Source: Conyzicola lurida
GTDB taxonomy: Bacteria > Actinomycetota > Actinomycetes > Actinomycetales > Microbacteriaceae
Direction of reading: 5' to 3'
Assembly: GCF_014204935.1 (NCBI RefSeq)
Contig: NZ_JACHMJ010000001.1
Span: 3,162,001-3,226,000, forward strand
DNA: 64,000 bases
The position numbers and the translations under genes were made by a program. The notes beneath the pieces were generated by a model. The model was not told the DNA's origin. It saw nothing but the letters and a program-made list of their open reading frames with translations, and made no database searches. Each line of letters begins with the position of its first letter. Position 1 is the first letter of the stretch. This document shows, piece by piece, positions 25,601 through 32,130 of this stretch.

Positions 25601-27159
25601 TCCCCGCACCGCGGCGCCCATGGCTCGACGATCTGAAGAGCGGCTACGATCTGCTCTCCCTGCCCCAGGAGCGCGACTCGGCGATCGTCATCGGCGTGAC
25701 CGACAAGCCCGAGAGCCAGCAGCAGCGTCCCGCGTACTTCCGCCCCGACACCGACGGGCACGTCGCCATCTACGGGACCGGGGGCACCGGCAAGACGGCG
25801 CTGCTGCGCACGATCGGAATCGCGGCGGGCATGGCCCCGGGCGGCGGACGCGTGACCGTCTATGGAATGGACTTCGGAACCGGCGCGCTGCGCAGCATCG
25901 AGGCACTGCCCCACGTCGGCTCGATCGTGGCCGGCGACGACCACGAACGCGTCGCGCGTTTGCTCACCATGCTGCGCTCCGAACTCGACGCGCGCTCGGC
26001 CCGCTACACCGAGGTGAGCGCGGCGAGCATCGACGAATACCGCACCCTCACCGGCCGCACCGACGAGCCACGCGTGTTCCTGCTCCTCGACGGATTCGGC
26101 ACGTTCCGGCAGGAGTACGAGTCCAGCCTCGCCCGGGCGCCGCTCTACAACGCGTTTATGCGCCTGCTCGGCGAGGGCCGCCCACTCGGCCTCCACGCCG
26201 TGATCACGGCCGACCGCTACGGCAGCGTGCCGACCGCCGTCAACGCGGCGATCCAGCGCCGCATCGTGCTGCGCATGCCCGACGAAGGCTCGTACCAGAT
26301 CCTCGACGCCCCCAAGGACGTGCTCACCGAGAAGTCGCCTCCCGGCCGCGCGATCGTGGAGGGCGACGAGACACAGATCGCGGTCATCGGCGGCACGTCG
26401 AACGTCTCGGAGCAGACCGCCGCCACCAAGGCCCTCGCCGACCGTTTGCGGGCAGCGGGGGTGCGCGACGCCCCCGAGGTCGGTGCCCTCCCCCGCGAAC
26501 TCACGACGGCCCAACTCCCCGATTCCGTCGAGGGGCTGCCCGTACTCGGCATCTCCGACGAGGCGCTCGCCCCGATGGGGTTCGAGCCCTCCGGCACCTT
26601 CGTCGTCGGCGGACCCCCGTCGAGCGGCAAGACCAACGTGCTGCGTGCCGTCACCCGGGCGATCGCCCGGTCGAACCCGGAGACGAAGTTCTTCCACATC
26701 GGCGGCCGCCGTTCGCAGCTGGCGAAAGACTTCGCGTGGATGCGCAGCGCCGTGCGTCTCGACGAGGGGGTCGAGCTCATCAACGAGCTCGTCGAGGTCG
26801 TCTCCGACGAGGACATCACCAGCCAGATCGTCATCGTGATCGAGAACGCCACGCAGTTCGCGGGCACCCCGATCGAGAAGCCGCTCGTGTCGCTCGCGCA
26901 GAAGGTCAACCGCAGCGACCACCTGCTCATCACCGACGTCGATATCGCCGGCCTCAGCAGCAGCTTCGGTCTGGTCGGCGACCTCAAAGCCGGCCGCACG
27001 GGCATCATCCTGAAGCCCGATACCCACGACGGCGACAACGTGTTCAAAGTGCCGTTCCCGCGGGTCTCCCGTCACGAGTTCCCCGAGGGACGCGGACTTT
27101 TCGTACAGAACGGCAAGGTATCGCGGGTGCAGGTGCCGCTGGTGGACCCCGTCGAGTAG
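22645..27159 (+). CDS. Type VII secretion FtsK/SpoIIIE ATPase (EccC/EssC-like) with FHA domain
   Basis: A 1,504-residue motor ATPase. Residues ~1-90 may be a ubiquitin-like fold; ~105-195 are an FHA domain (LGRDAANAVVIADPLISKRH, LNSANGILV). Two membrane helices follow near 245-290, then three FtsK-type modules. Module 1 has Walker A GGTTGSGKS (K725) and a full Walker B LVLVIDEFAAL. Module 2 has GTGGTGKT (K1050) but Walker B ends in LLLDGF, and module 3 has GGPPSSGKT (K1329) with IVIENA, so modules 2 and 3 lack the DE pair. One active and two degenerate modules is the EccC/EssC pattern. GTG start with AAGGAG at 22630. It should drive export of the WXG-type proteins encoded downstream. Confidence 0.95.
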   Translation: MKLKLALKRENGESTDIVVTADATATVGDVARTIAETDPSTPLVPSPQTALTLQVGPPNAAKLVILDATVPIGDAAIGSGFDAVVVTAPVYPVGGAGSDPRATAAVLRVTAGPDAGREYRLPLGSSTLGRDAANAVVIADPLISKRHARIELSPSGVDIVDLNSANGILVDGGLVPRLSLPSGQSVVLGDSTVTITLMANPSLTDDGILERGGQLRFNRSPRVEARYPSKELATPEVPIDADKPPFTVITMIAPVLMGGTMFALTGNPISLAFVALAPVMVFGNYFAQKQRIGKKTKIEIERFELQIADLEDQFEQEAPQERAIRLLESPSVAEVYAEAHRLGPMLWTRRPEHWNFLDVRLGLGSMPSRLTIAEDDGRGGLPLFSRRVDDLRERVRLISDVPVVENPFLSGALGVSGPSTLVADATRALVVQYAGLHSPAEVGFAALLSPDSTPEFEWLKWLPHTTSPHSPVGAAPLADSAATGRAMLNALEEIIASRRADVRRAADARGASEDDKAAAARGAKVGSRDAGSFFSDGGAALVLLIAGDAPVDRARLVQIVEDAADAHVFPIWMAPTVEALPAACRTFVDVTGGLEASVVHFVRQGMIVPDVRVEGVSADYARMLARRLAPVVDAGAVIADSSDLPRSVSLLTLLGADLSTETQAAIDRWSQNNSIHDRSGRPPIARKRAGTLRALVGQTSPDAMHLDLRTQGPHALVGGTTGSGKSEFLQAWVLGMAAEYSSDRVTFLFVDYKGGSAFAECVKLPHCVGLVTDLSPHLVRRALTSLRAELHHREHLFNRKKVKDLIELEKRGDPECPPALVLVIDEFAALAGEVPEFVDGVVDIAQRGRSLGIHLIMATQRPAGVIKDNLRANTNLRVALRMADESDSKDVVGDPVAGTFDPSIPGRAIAKTGPGRLIPFQSGYAGGWTTDEPDVAGVKISELRFGATTPWDPPVQESNEQTEDLGPNDQSRIVTNLVSAAKAVGIPAPRRPWLDDLKSGYDLLSLPQERDSAIVIGVTDKPESQQQRPAYFRPDTDGHVAIYGTGGTGKTALLRTIGIAAGMAPGGGRVTVYGMDFGTGALRSIEALPHVGSIVAGDDHERVARLLTMLRSELDARSARYTEVSAASIDEYRTLTGRTDEPRVFLLLDGFGTFRQEYESSLARAPLYNAFMRLLGEGRPLGLHAVITADRYGSVPTAVNAAIQRRIVLRMPDEGSYQILDAPKDVLTEKSPPGRAIVEGDETQIAVIGGTSNVSEQTAATKALADRLRAAGVRDAPEVGALPRELTTAQLPDSVEGLPVLGISDEALAPMGFEPSGTFVVGGPPSSGKTNVLRAVTRAIARSNPETKFFHIGGRRSQLAKDFAWMRSAVRLDEGVELINELVEVVSDEDITSQIVIVIENATQFAGTPIEKPLVSLAQKVNRSDHLLITDVDIAGLSSSFGLVGDLKAGRTGIILKPDTHDGDNVFKVPFPRVSRHEFPEGRGLFVQNGKVSRVQVPLVDPVE

Positions 27160-27162
27160 CAC

Positions 27163-27209
27163 GTGGGTAGTCCTCCCCATCGCCCTCGCTTATGAGGGTC
27201 GCTTACGAT
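27163..27209 (+). promoter_or_regulatory. Shared T7SS promoter element, copy 1
   Basis: GTGGGTAGTCCTCCCCAT (27163-27180) carries a TGGG...CCCA dyad. It is followed 23 bp later by the -10-like TACGAT (27204-27209) within TTACGATCGAAAC. The same two-part layout occurs at 30685-30730 before the WXG100 gene. It lies in the 81-bp gap between the ATPase gene and the first small secreted-type gene, indicating a second transcript within the locus. Confidence 0.6.
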
Positions 27210-27240
27210 CGAAACAACGCAGTAGAGAGGTAGTGAACTC

Positions 27241-27582
27241 ATGGGCGACAAGATCTGGCTCAATATGCAGGACCTCGATGACGTCTCTGCCGGCCTCACC
27301 GCGACGATCGACGAGTTCAAGAACGCATCGTCGAACAACGACCGCGCCGAGGAGGCCGTCGGCAAGCCCGACGACCGCAACGAACTCTTCAACAAGCTCA
27401 GCGACTTCGAGAGCGACTGGAACGATAAGCGCGAGGCGCTCACCGAGAACCTCGAAGGGCTCCTCGAGCAACTCAACAATGTGATCACCGGCTGGCGCGA
27501 CTTCGACAAGGGCGTCCGCGATTCTCTCGAAGAGGCGGGCGAGGACAACAAACCCACCCCGGCCTCGAACATCCCGGTATAG
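27241..27582 (+). CDS. Small acidic helical protein, putative T7SS substrate or partner
   Basis: 113 residues, strongly acidic and predicted almost entirely helical, with two long amphipathic stretches (residues ~5-35 and ~45-98) around a polar turn. The size and hairpin-like pattern suit an ESX/WXG100-type helical bundle, but there is no clear WxG; the tryptophan in ESDWNDKREAL lies near the middle. A Pro/Thr-rich tail (EDNKPTPASNIPV) could carry an export signal. It lies directly after the EccC-like gene behind the shared promoter motif, and 8 bp before the large putative substrate, so the two may form a secreted pair. Family not recognised. Confidence 0.75.
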   Translation: MGDKIWLNMQDLDDVSAGLTATIDEFKNASSNNDRAEEAVGKPDDRNELFNKLSDFESDWNDKREALTENLEGLLEQLNNVITGWRDFDKGVRDSLEEAGEDNKPTPASNIPV

Positions 27583-27590
27583 GACGCATC

Positions 27591-28907
27591 ATGGCTCTGA
27601 ACTCACCGAACAAGAACTACACGCTGCGAATTCTCGACGGCAATCCGACCGACATCGAGTCGCGCGGAAGCGGCCTCGTCGCACTCGGCACCACGATGGA
27701 GACCACTGCTGCCGCGCTCAAGAAGATCAGCGAGGGAACCACCCAGATCGCCGAGTCCGTCGACGCGATCCGCGAGGCCGCGGGCGAGATCGACAGCGAT
27801 CTCGCGGATGCCTCCGTACGGTACAAGATGACCGGCGAAACCCTGAAGACCTATGCCGCGGCCCTGCTGACGGCCCATCAGACGATCCACCCGCTCATCG
27901 ACGACATCGAGACGGCGCACTCCACCGCCGAGTCCAAGCGGAACGCCGCAAACGACGCGGCCGGCGACGTCGACAGCCTCGAGACCGTATGGCTCTGGGA
28001 GACCGCGCCCACGGAAGCCGAGCTCAAGAAGGCTGCCGCGGCCAGTTCCACCGCGGCCTCCGCCGCGACCACCGCCGAGAACAATCTCGACGAACTGTGG
28101 GAGACCTTCGAGACCGCGTTCGGCGCCTGGTCTGACGCCTACGACAACGCCGTGGGCGACATTCAGAAGGCCATCGACACCGCCGACAACAACGACGGGT
28201 TCTGGGAGAACCTGAGCGACTTCCTCGACGTTCTCGGCTACATCATCACCGCCCTGGCGATCATCGCCCTCTTCCTCACCGGTCCGATCGCCGCGATAGT
28301 TCTCGCCGTCGTCGCGGTCCTCACGGTGATATCCCTGATCGGACATCTCGCGGCCGCCATTACCGGCAACGGCAGCTGGGTGGATGTGGCGGTCGATGTC
28401 GTGGGACTCCTGACCTTCGGCGCTGGCACCGTCGCTGCGCGATCGATCGCGAAGGGACTGCTGGGCACGTCGATGCGCACGTTGACCGTCGGCGGGCGCA
28501 ACGCGGTGCAGACTGCCATCCGATCCACGATGAAGCCCGCCGTGTGGTGGAACCCGCTCGGAAACGCCTGGCGCGCGGGCTCGGCCTTCATCCGGTCGCG
28601 CGTGCAGACGATACCCGCCGTCTTCTCCATTCCGAACGCCGGACGCGCGATCACGGGTGGAAGCCAGCGAATGGCGGACTTCCTTGCCTTCACCGCGAAG
28701 GTGGAACAGAGGTTCGGCACCAACCCCGGAGTCGCCGCGTGGTTGCAGCAGGCGAAGACCGCCGTGCCCTCGGTGGGCGAGCGCATCGCCAACACGGCAC
28801 AGTGGGCGGGGCTGACCGCCTTCGACTTCGCCGACAAGGGCCTCAACGAGTTCTCGAACAGCTACGGCGAATTCAAAGACTTCCTCACAACCCCGAAGTT
28901 GGGATGA
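27591..28907 (+). CDS. Putative T7SS-exported WXG/LXG-type protein with membrane helices
   Basis: 438 residues. Residues ~1-205 are helical and Ala/Thr/Glu-rich (KKISEGTTQIAESVDAIREA, WETAPTEAELKKAAAASS), resembling the N-terminal helical targeting domain of large T7SS substrates. Two to three hydrophobic segments follow (~208-265, GYIITALAIIALFLTGPIAAIVLAVVAVL), then a ~170-residue C-terminal region with basic and hydrophobic stretches and WXQQ-type motifs. I recognise no toxin active site in the C-terminus. The next gene encodes a four-helix membrane protein, which would suit an immunity protein or a second export component. Slightly lower GC than flanking genes. Effector status is a hypothesis. 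Confidence 0.7.
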   Translation: MALNSPNKNYTLRILDGNPTDIESRGSGLVALGTTMETTAAALKKISEGTTQIAESVDAIREAAGEIDSDLADASVRYKMTGETLKTYAAALLTAHQTIHPLIDDIETAHSTAESKRNAANDAAGDVDSLETVWLWETAPTEAELKKAAAASSTAASAATTAENNLDELWETFETAFGAWSDAYDNAVGDIQKAIDTADNNDGFWENLSDFLDVLGYIITALAIIALFLTGPIAAIVLAVVAVLTVISLIGHLAAAITGNGSWVDVAVDVVGLLTFGAGTVAARSIAKGLLGTSMRTLTVGGRNAVQTAIRSTMKPAVWWNPLGNAWRAGSAFIRSRVQTIPAVFSIPNAGRAITGGSQRMADFLAFTAKVEQRFGTNPGVAAWLQQAKTAVPSVGERIANTAQWAGLTAFDFADKGLNEFSNSYGEFKDFLTTPKLG

Positions 28908-28914
28908 TAGAAGA

Positions 28915-29451
28915 ATGACCACCAGAACGGCCCTGACGGACGTCGAACTCGACCGCCGTGTCGCGCGCGGTAAGCGCGTCTTTATGTACGCGGCATTCGC
29001 CATGCTCCTCTTCTTCCTCCTCAGCCTGCTGAACTTCGTGCTCGCGGGCGGCAGGATGGGACTTCGCGACACGGCGCGCTGGGACGAGACGGCCGCGTGG
29101 CCGTTGATCCCACTGCCCGCGTTCCTCGTGATCGCGGCCGGGCTCGCCGCCGTGATCGGCGTGTTCCTCGCGGTGCCCTACTTCCGCCACGACACGGCAG
29201 ACGACCTCGTGCTGATGGGGGTCGTCTCCATCATCCTGTTCGGCTTCATGTCGCTGTTCTTCGCCGGCGTGTATACGTCGACGAGCGGCATCCCCACGGA
29301 TTTCGACAGCTACCCGGAACAGGGCGTCGGCTGGCACTGGATCGCCGCGGCCATTCAGATCCCGGCCGTCATCGCCCTCACCGTCCGCGGAATCTCCCTG
29401 TACCGCGCCCACAAACGCAGGAAGCAGGATTCCCATCTCGAATCCGCGTGA
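28915..29451 (+). CDS. Four-helix membrane protein in the T7SS locus
   Basis: 178 residues with four clear hydrophobic segments (~20-45, 60-92, 99-122, 138-160), a basic N-terminus and a basic C-terminal tail (AHKRRKQ). No family recognised. It starts 7 bp after the large putative substrate gene and is followed closely by two soluble proteins, so it belongs to the same transcript. It may protect the producer against the neighbouring protein, or be a species-specific membrane part replacing EccB/EccD-type components; the sequence does not decide. Confidence 0.7.
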   Translation: MTTRTALTDVELDRRVARGKRVFMYAAFAMLLFFLLSLLNFVLAGGRMGLRDTARWDETAAWPLIPLPAFLVIAAGLAAVIGVFLAVPYFRHDTADDLVLMGVVSIILFGFMSLFFAGVYTSTSGIPTDFDSYPEQGVGWHWIAAAIQIPAVIALTVRGISLYRAHKRRKQDSHLESA

Positions 29452-29473
29452 GCACACCCGGAAGGCCGACCCC

Positions 29474-30082
29474 GTGAACCTCGCCGACGAGCTCAAGGGC
29501 GTCGCGCCCACGCCGGAACTCTCCTACACGCTGCTCTTCCCCCCGGGATGGGCGCACTTCGGGATGACCCGTGAGGCGGAGAAGCAGCTGGTCTCGAACA
29601 TCCAGGAGATCTACCAGGAGCGGGGAAAGGCCGAGTTGGCCCTCGACCTGCGCACGCGCACCCACGTGTACTTCTCCAAGCTCCGCCAGATCGGCGCGCG
29701 GGCGATCTACCTCCCGATCCGCCGCGTCGACGACATCGTCCTCCCGGTGTCGATCGCCGCCGTTCCGTACTCCGTACCGACGGGCAGCACCATACTCGGG
29801 CTCGCCTCGACGCTGGGCAGCGGATCATTCGAAGAGGTGCAGCTTCCCCAGGGTCCCGCCCTCCGCGCGGTCGTCGACCGCAACCGGGTCGACAAGGAAG
29901 AGGGCCTCTCCTCCCGCACCATCACCTACCTCGTGCCTACTCCGGGCGAGAGGCCGCGACAGGCGGTCATGTTCAGCTTCGCCATACTGCACCTGACCGG
30001 CGAGGAGGGCACGGAGTTCGTCGAAGTGCTCGAGGCTCTCTTCGCGTCGATCATGAGCACCTTCCGTTGGAGACACGAGTGA
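29474..30082 (+). CDS. Unknown soluble protein in the T7SS locus (first of a pair)
   Basis: A 202-residue protein with a GTG start and no signal peptide. Notable stretches are ELSYTLLFPPGWAHFGMTREAEKQ near the N-terminus, a strand-rich centre (IYLPIRRVDDIVLPVSIAAVPYSV) and a helical C-terminus (GEEGTEFVEVLEALFASIMSTFRW). It overlaps the next gene by a GTGA junction. Its C-terminal layout (strand, then a helix ending in an aromatic-Arg motif) resembles that of the next protein (ELGRIALMLEDMTTLMESVRF), so the two may be diverged relatives or partners, possibly chaperones like EspG. This is inference from shape only. Confidence 0.65.
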   Translation: MNLADELKGVAPTPELSYTLLFPPGWAHFGMTREAEKQLVSNIQEIYQERGKAELALDLRTRTHVYFSKLRQIGARAIYLPIRRVDDIVLPVSIAAVPYSVPTGSTILGLASTLGSGSFEEVQLPQGPALRAVVDRNRVDKEEGLSSRTITYLVPTPGERPRQAVMFSFAILHLTGEEGTEFVEVLEALFASIMSTFRWRHE

Positions 30083-30663
30083 CCGGTTACACCTTCGCCT
30101 ACGATCCCGAGCTCTGGATCGCGGTTCCCTTGGACTTTGCTCCCACCGAGTGGGCGGACGCGGACGCGTGGGCCGACGACGTGTCGCGGCAGATCTCCGC
30201 GGGCGCTCCCGATCCGGAATCCGTGCGTCCGGCGTTCTACGAGACCGCACTCGAGGTGGCGGCGCTCGACACACCCGGTGCCGCGGATCGCTTCTGGTAC
30301 TTCCCGGTCGACGCGCGCTTCGTCTCCGTGGTGAACGGCTACGCCGTTCCCCGCGACGTCATCGAGGGCGAGGCGACGCTCGAGCAGTTCGCGGGCTCCG
30401 ACGACGAGTCGATCACCGTGCCGTCGATCGAGTCCTTCGATTCGGCTGTATTCGGCCGACTCGTGCTCGGTCTGACGACCACCGCATTCCAAGACGATGA
30501 CGACCAGCGCGTCGTCGTCGGCCAGGCGCGTCTCGTCGGCGAGACCGCGGGTCACATCTTCCTCTTCGAAGTTCTCGACCGGGAACTCGGCAGAATCGCC
30601 CTGATGCTGGAGGACATGACGACCCTCATGGAATCCGTCCGCTTCTCCGCCGACGAGGGGTGA
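30079..30663 (+). CDS. Unknown soluble protein in the T7SS locus (second of a pair)
   Basis: 194 residues, acidic. The start is taken as the GTG at 30079 that overlaps the previous stop (GTGA); a TTG at 30067 would be a poorer choice. The N-terminus YTFAYDPELWIAVPLDFAPTEW is followed by mixed alpha/beta sequence and a C-terminal helix rich in Met and Leu. Like its upstream partner it begins with a DPELW/PPGW-type segment suggesting a shared fold. No enzymatic motif is visible. Placement between the putative substrate and the WXG100 gene suggests a chaperone or assembly role, unproven. Confidence 0.65.
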   Translation: MTGYTFAYDPELWIAVPLDFAPTEWADADAWADDVSRQISAGAPDPESVRPAFYETALEVAALDTPGAADRFWYFPVDARFVSVVNGYAVPRDVIEGEATLEQFAGSDDESITVPSIESFDSAVFGRLVLGLTTTAFQDDDDQRVVVGQARLVGETAGHIFLFEVLDRELGRIALMLEDMTTLMESVRFSADEG

Positions 30664-30684
30664 CGACCACCGCGGTGATCGCGC

Positions 30685-30730
30685 GTGGGTAGTGGTGCCC
30701 ATAGGCGCCTGACGGATCGTCGATTACGGT
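30685..30730 (+). promoter_or_regulatory. Shared T7SS promoter element, copy 2
   Basis: GTGGGTAGTGGTGCCCAT (30685-30702) differs from the copy at 27163 at only three inner positions and keeps the TGGG...CCCA dyad. The -10-like TACGGT (30725-30730) follows 22 bp later within TTACGGTGGAAAC. It drives the WXG100 gene as a separate, probably abundant, transcript. Confidence 0.6.
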
Positions 30731-30782
30731 GGAAACCATAAACCACGTCCTTTCCGATGAGGGACACAGGAAGGCTGAGATT

Positions 30783-31067
30783 ATGACTTTTCACGCTAGC
30801 TACGAAGCAATGGAACAGACCGCTCTGACCCTCGACGGCGGAGCCGACGACATCCGCGCGCAGCTCACCTCGCTCCTCGGCAAGGTCGAAGACCTCCTGG
30901 GCGAGGGCTTCAAGACCGAGCTGGCCTCGGGCAAGTTCGGCGACGGATACCGCGAGCTCAACACCGGCGTCAACCAGGCCGTCGAGGGCATCGACGCCAT
31001 GGCGCAGGCACTGCGCGACATGTCGACCAAGACGCAGGAGCACGACGCCTCGATGGCCGGCAGCTAA
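30783..31067 (+). CDS. WXG100-like protein (EsxA-type)
   Basis: 94 residues, the classic ESX size: two amphipathic helices (residues ~5-42 and ~53-90) around a turn, with no signal peptide. The start is ATG at 30783, preceded by AGGAAGG. The family WxG turn is replaced by FGDGY (SGKFGDGYREL near residues 45-55), so the signature tryptophan is absent and aromatic F/Y stand in. It has its own promoter motif and is followed by a strong terminator, as expected for a highly expressed secreted substrate. Likely exported by the EccC-like ATPase as a dimer. Confidence 0.85.
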   Translation: MTFHASYEAMEQTALTLDGGADDIRAQLTSLLGKVEDLLGEGFKTELASGKFGDGYRELNTGVNQAVEGIDAMAQALRDMSTKTQEHDASMAGS

Positions 31068-31080
31068 CCAGCTTCCGATA

Positions 31081-31117
31081 ACGAAGGGCCGGGCGACCAT
31101 GTCGCCCGGCCCTTCGT
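31081..31117. terminator. Strong bidirectional hairpin terminator
   Basis: A perfect 17-bp inverted repeat, ACGAAGGGCCGGGCGAC (31081-31097) and its complement (31101-31117), with a 3-nt CAT loop. It lies 13 bp past the WXG100 stop and 8 bp before the stop of the converging LacI gene, so it can end transcripts from both sides. Confidence 0.9.
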
Positions 31118-31125
31118 CGTCTCGG

Positions 31126-32130
31126 CTAGCGCGTGCTCTCGCGCACCACGAGCTCGGGCTCGAAGACCACCTGCCGCGGCGGGGTCGCCGGGTCGTCGGC
31201 CTGCTCGAGCAGGATCTCGACCGCCGTGCGGCCGATGAGCGCGCTCGGCTGGCGGATCGACGACAGCGGCACGACGGCGGCGCTGGCGAAGTCGATGTCG
31301 TCGTAGCCGATCAGCGCGATCTCCTGTGGCACACGCACCTCGGCCTGCATCATGAGCGCCTGCAGCACGCCCATGGCCACGAGGTCGTTCGCGGCGAAGA
31401 TCGCGTCGGGGCGGTCGGCGGGGGCGCGCTCCACGATCGCGACGCCCGCGGCACGGCCGGCGAGCACGCTGAGCGCGTCGACCTCGACGACCTCGAGCGA
31501 CGAGGAGGGGTGGTCGGCGATGGCCAGGCGAGCGCCCGCCAGGCGGTCGGTGACCTGGCGGATCTCCATCGGGCCGCCGATGAAGGCGATACGGGTGCGG
31601 CCCTGCGCGACGAGGTGCTCGACCGCGAGACGGCCGCCGGCGATATCGTCGACCGAGACGGAGCTGAACGCGCTGTCGCCGCTCGAGCGGTCGACGAGTA
31701 CGGCGGGGATTCCGCGGTCGCGGAGCCGGGCCAGGCGCGCGGTGATGTCGCCGAACGGCGAGATGAGAACGCCGTGCACGCGCTGCTCCTCGAAGAGGTC
31801 GAGGTACGCCGATTCGCGCTCGCTGTTCTCGTCGCTGTTGCCGAGGATGACGGTGAGGCCGGCCTGCGCGGCCTGGTCTTCGGCGCCGCGGGCCACGTCG
31901 GTGAAGAACGGGTTGCGCACGTCGAGCACCACGAGCCCGATGGTCTTGCTGTGCCCCGCCCGCAGCTGACGCGCGGCGTCGTTGCGGATGAAGCCGAGCT
32001 CGTCGATGGCGGCGATCACCCGGGCGACCGTCGCCTCTGCCACTTTGTCGGGCCGGTTGAGCACGTTGGAGACGGTGCCGACCGAGACGCCGGCGCGCTG
32101 GGCGACGTCGCGGACGCTCGCGGGGTTCAT
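31126..32130 (-). CDS. LacI-family regulator, second of a tandem pair
   Basis: 334 residues: HTH (SVRDVAQRAGVSVGTVSNVLN, residues ~5-25), hinge (NDAARQLRAGHSKTIGLVV) and effector domain. ATG at 32130 overlaps the stop of the upstream LacI gene (ATGA). The two proteins are clear paralogues, sharing RQVTDRL/RQVADRLEGA, IAFIGGPMEIRQ/IAFVGGPLGIRQ and IALIGYDDIDF/IALVGYDDIEF. The recognition helix (VGTVSNVLN versus LGTVSHYIN) differs, so they may read related but different operators, such as the GTGTCAA and GATTCAA classes seen in this window. Regulator of the sugar clusters on either side by inference. Confidence 0.9.
   Translation of the reverse strand: MNPASVRDVAQRAGVSVGTVSNVLNRPDKVAEATVARVIAAIDELGFIRNDAARQLRAGHSKTIGLVVLDVRNPFFTDVARGAEDQAAQAGLTVILGNSDENSERESAYLDLFEEQRVHGVLISPFGDITARLARLRDRGIPAVLVDRSSGDSAFSSVSVDDIAGGRLAVEHLVAQGRTRIAFIGGPMEIRQVTDRLAGARLAIADHPSSSLEVVEVDALSVLAGRAAGVAIVERAPADRPDAIFAANDLVAMGVLQALMMQAEVRVPQEIALIGYDDIDFASAAVVPLSSIRQPSALIGRTAVEILLEQADDPATPPRQVVFEPELVVRESTR

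Noticed and set aside
23179-27180. A 1,333-residue open frame antisense to the EccC-like gene
   Set aside because: High-GC third-position bias leaves the complementary frame open. The translation is Gly/Ala/Arg/Val-rich without motifs, while the + strand frame has complete ATPase and FHA motifs.
30067-30078. TTG start for the second soluble T7SS-locus protein
   Set aside because: The GTG at 30079 forms a GTGA coupling junction, the pattern used throughout this window.
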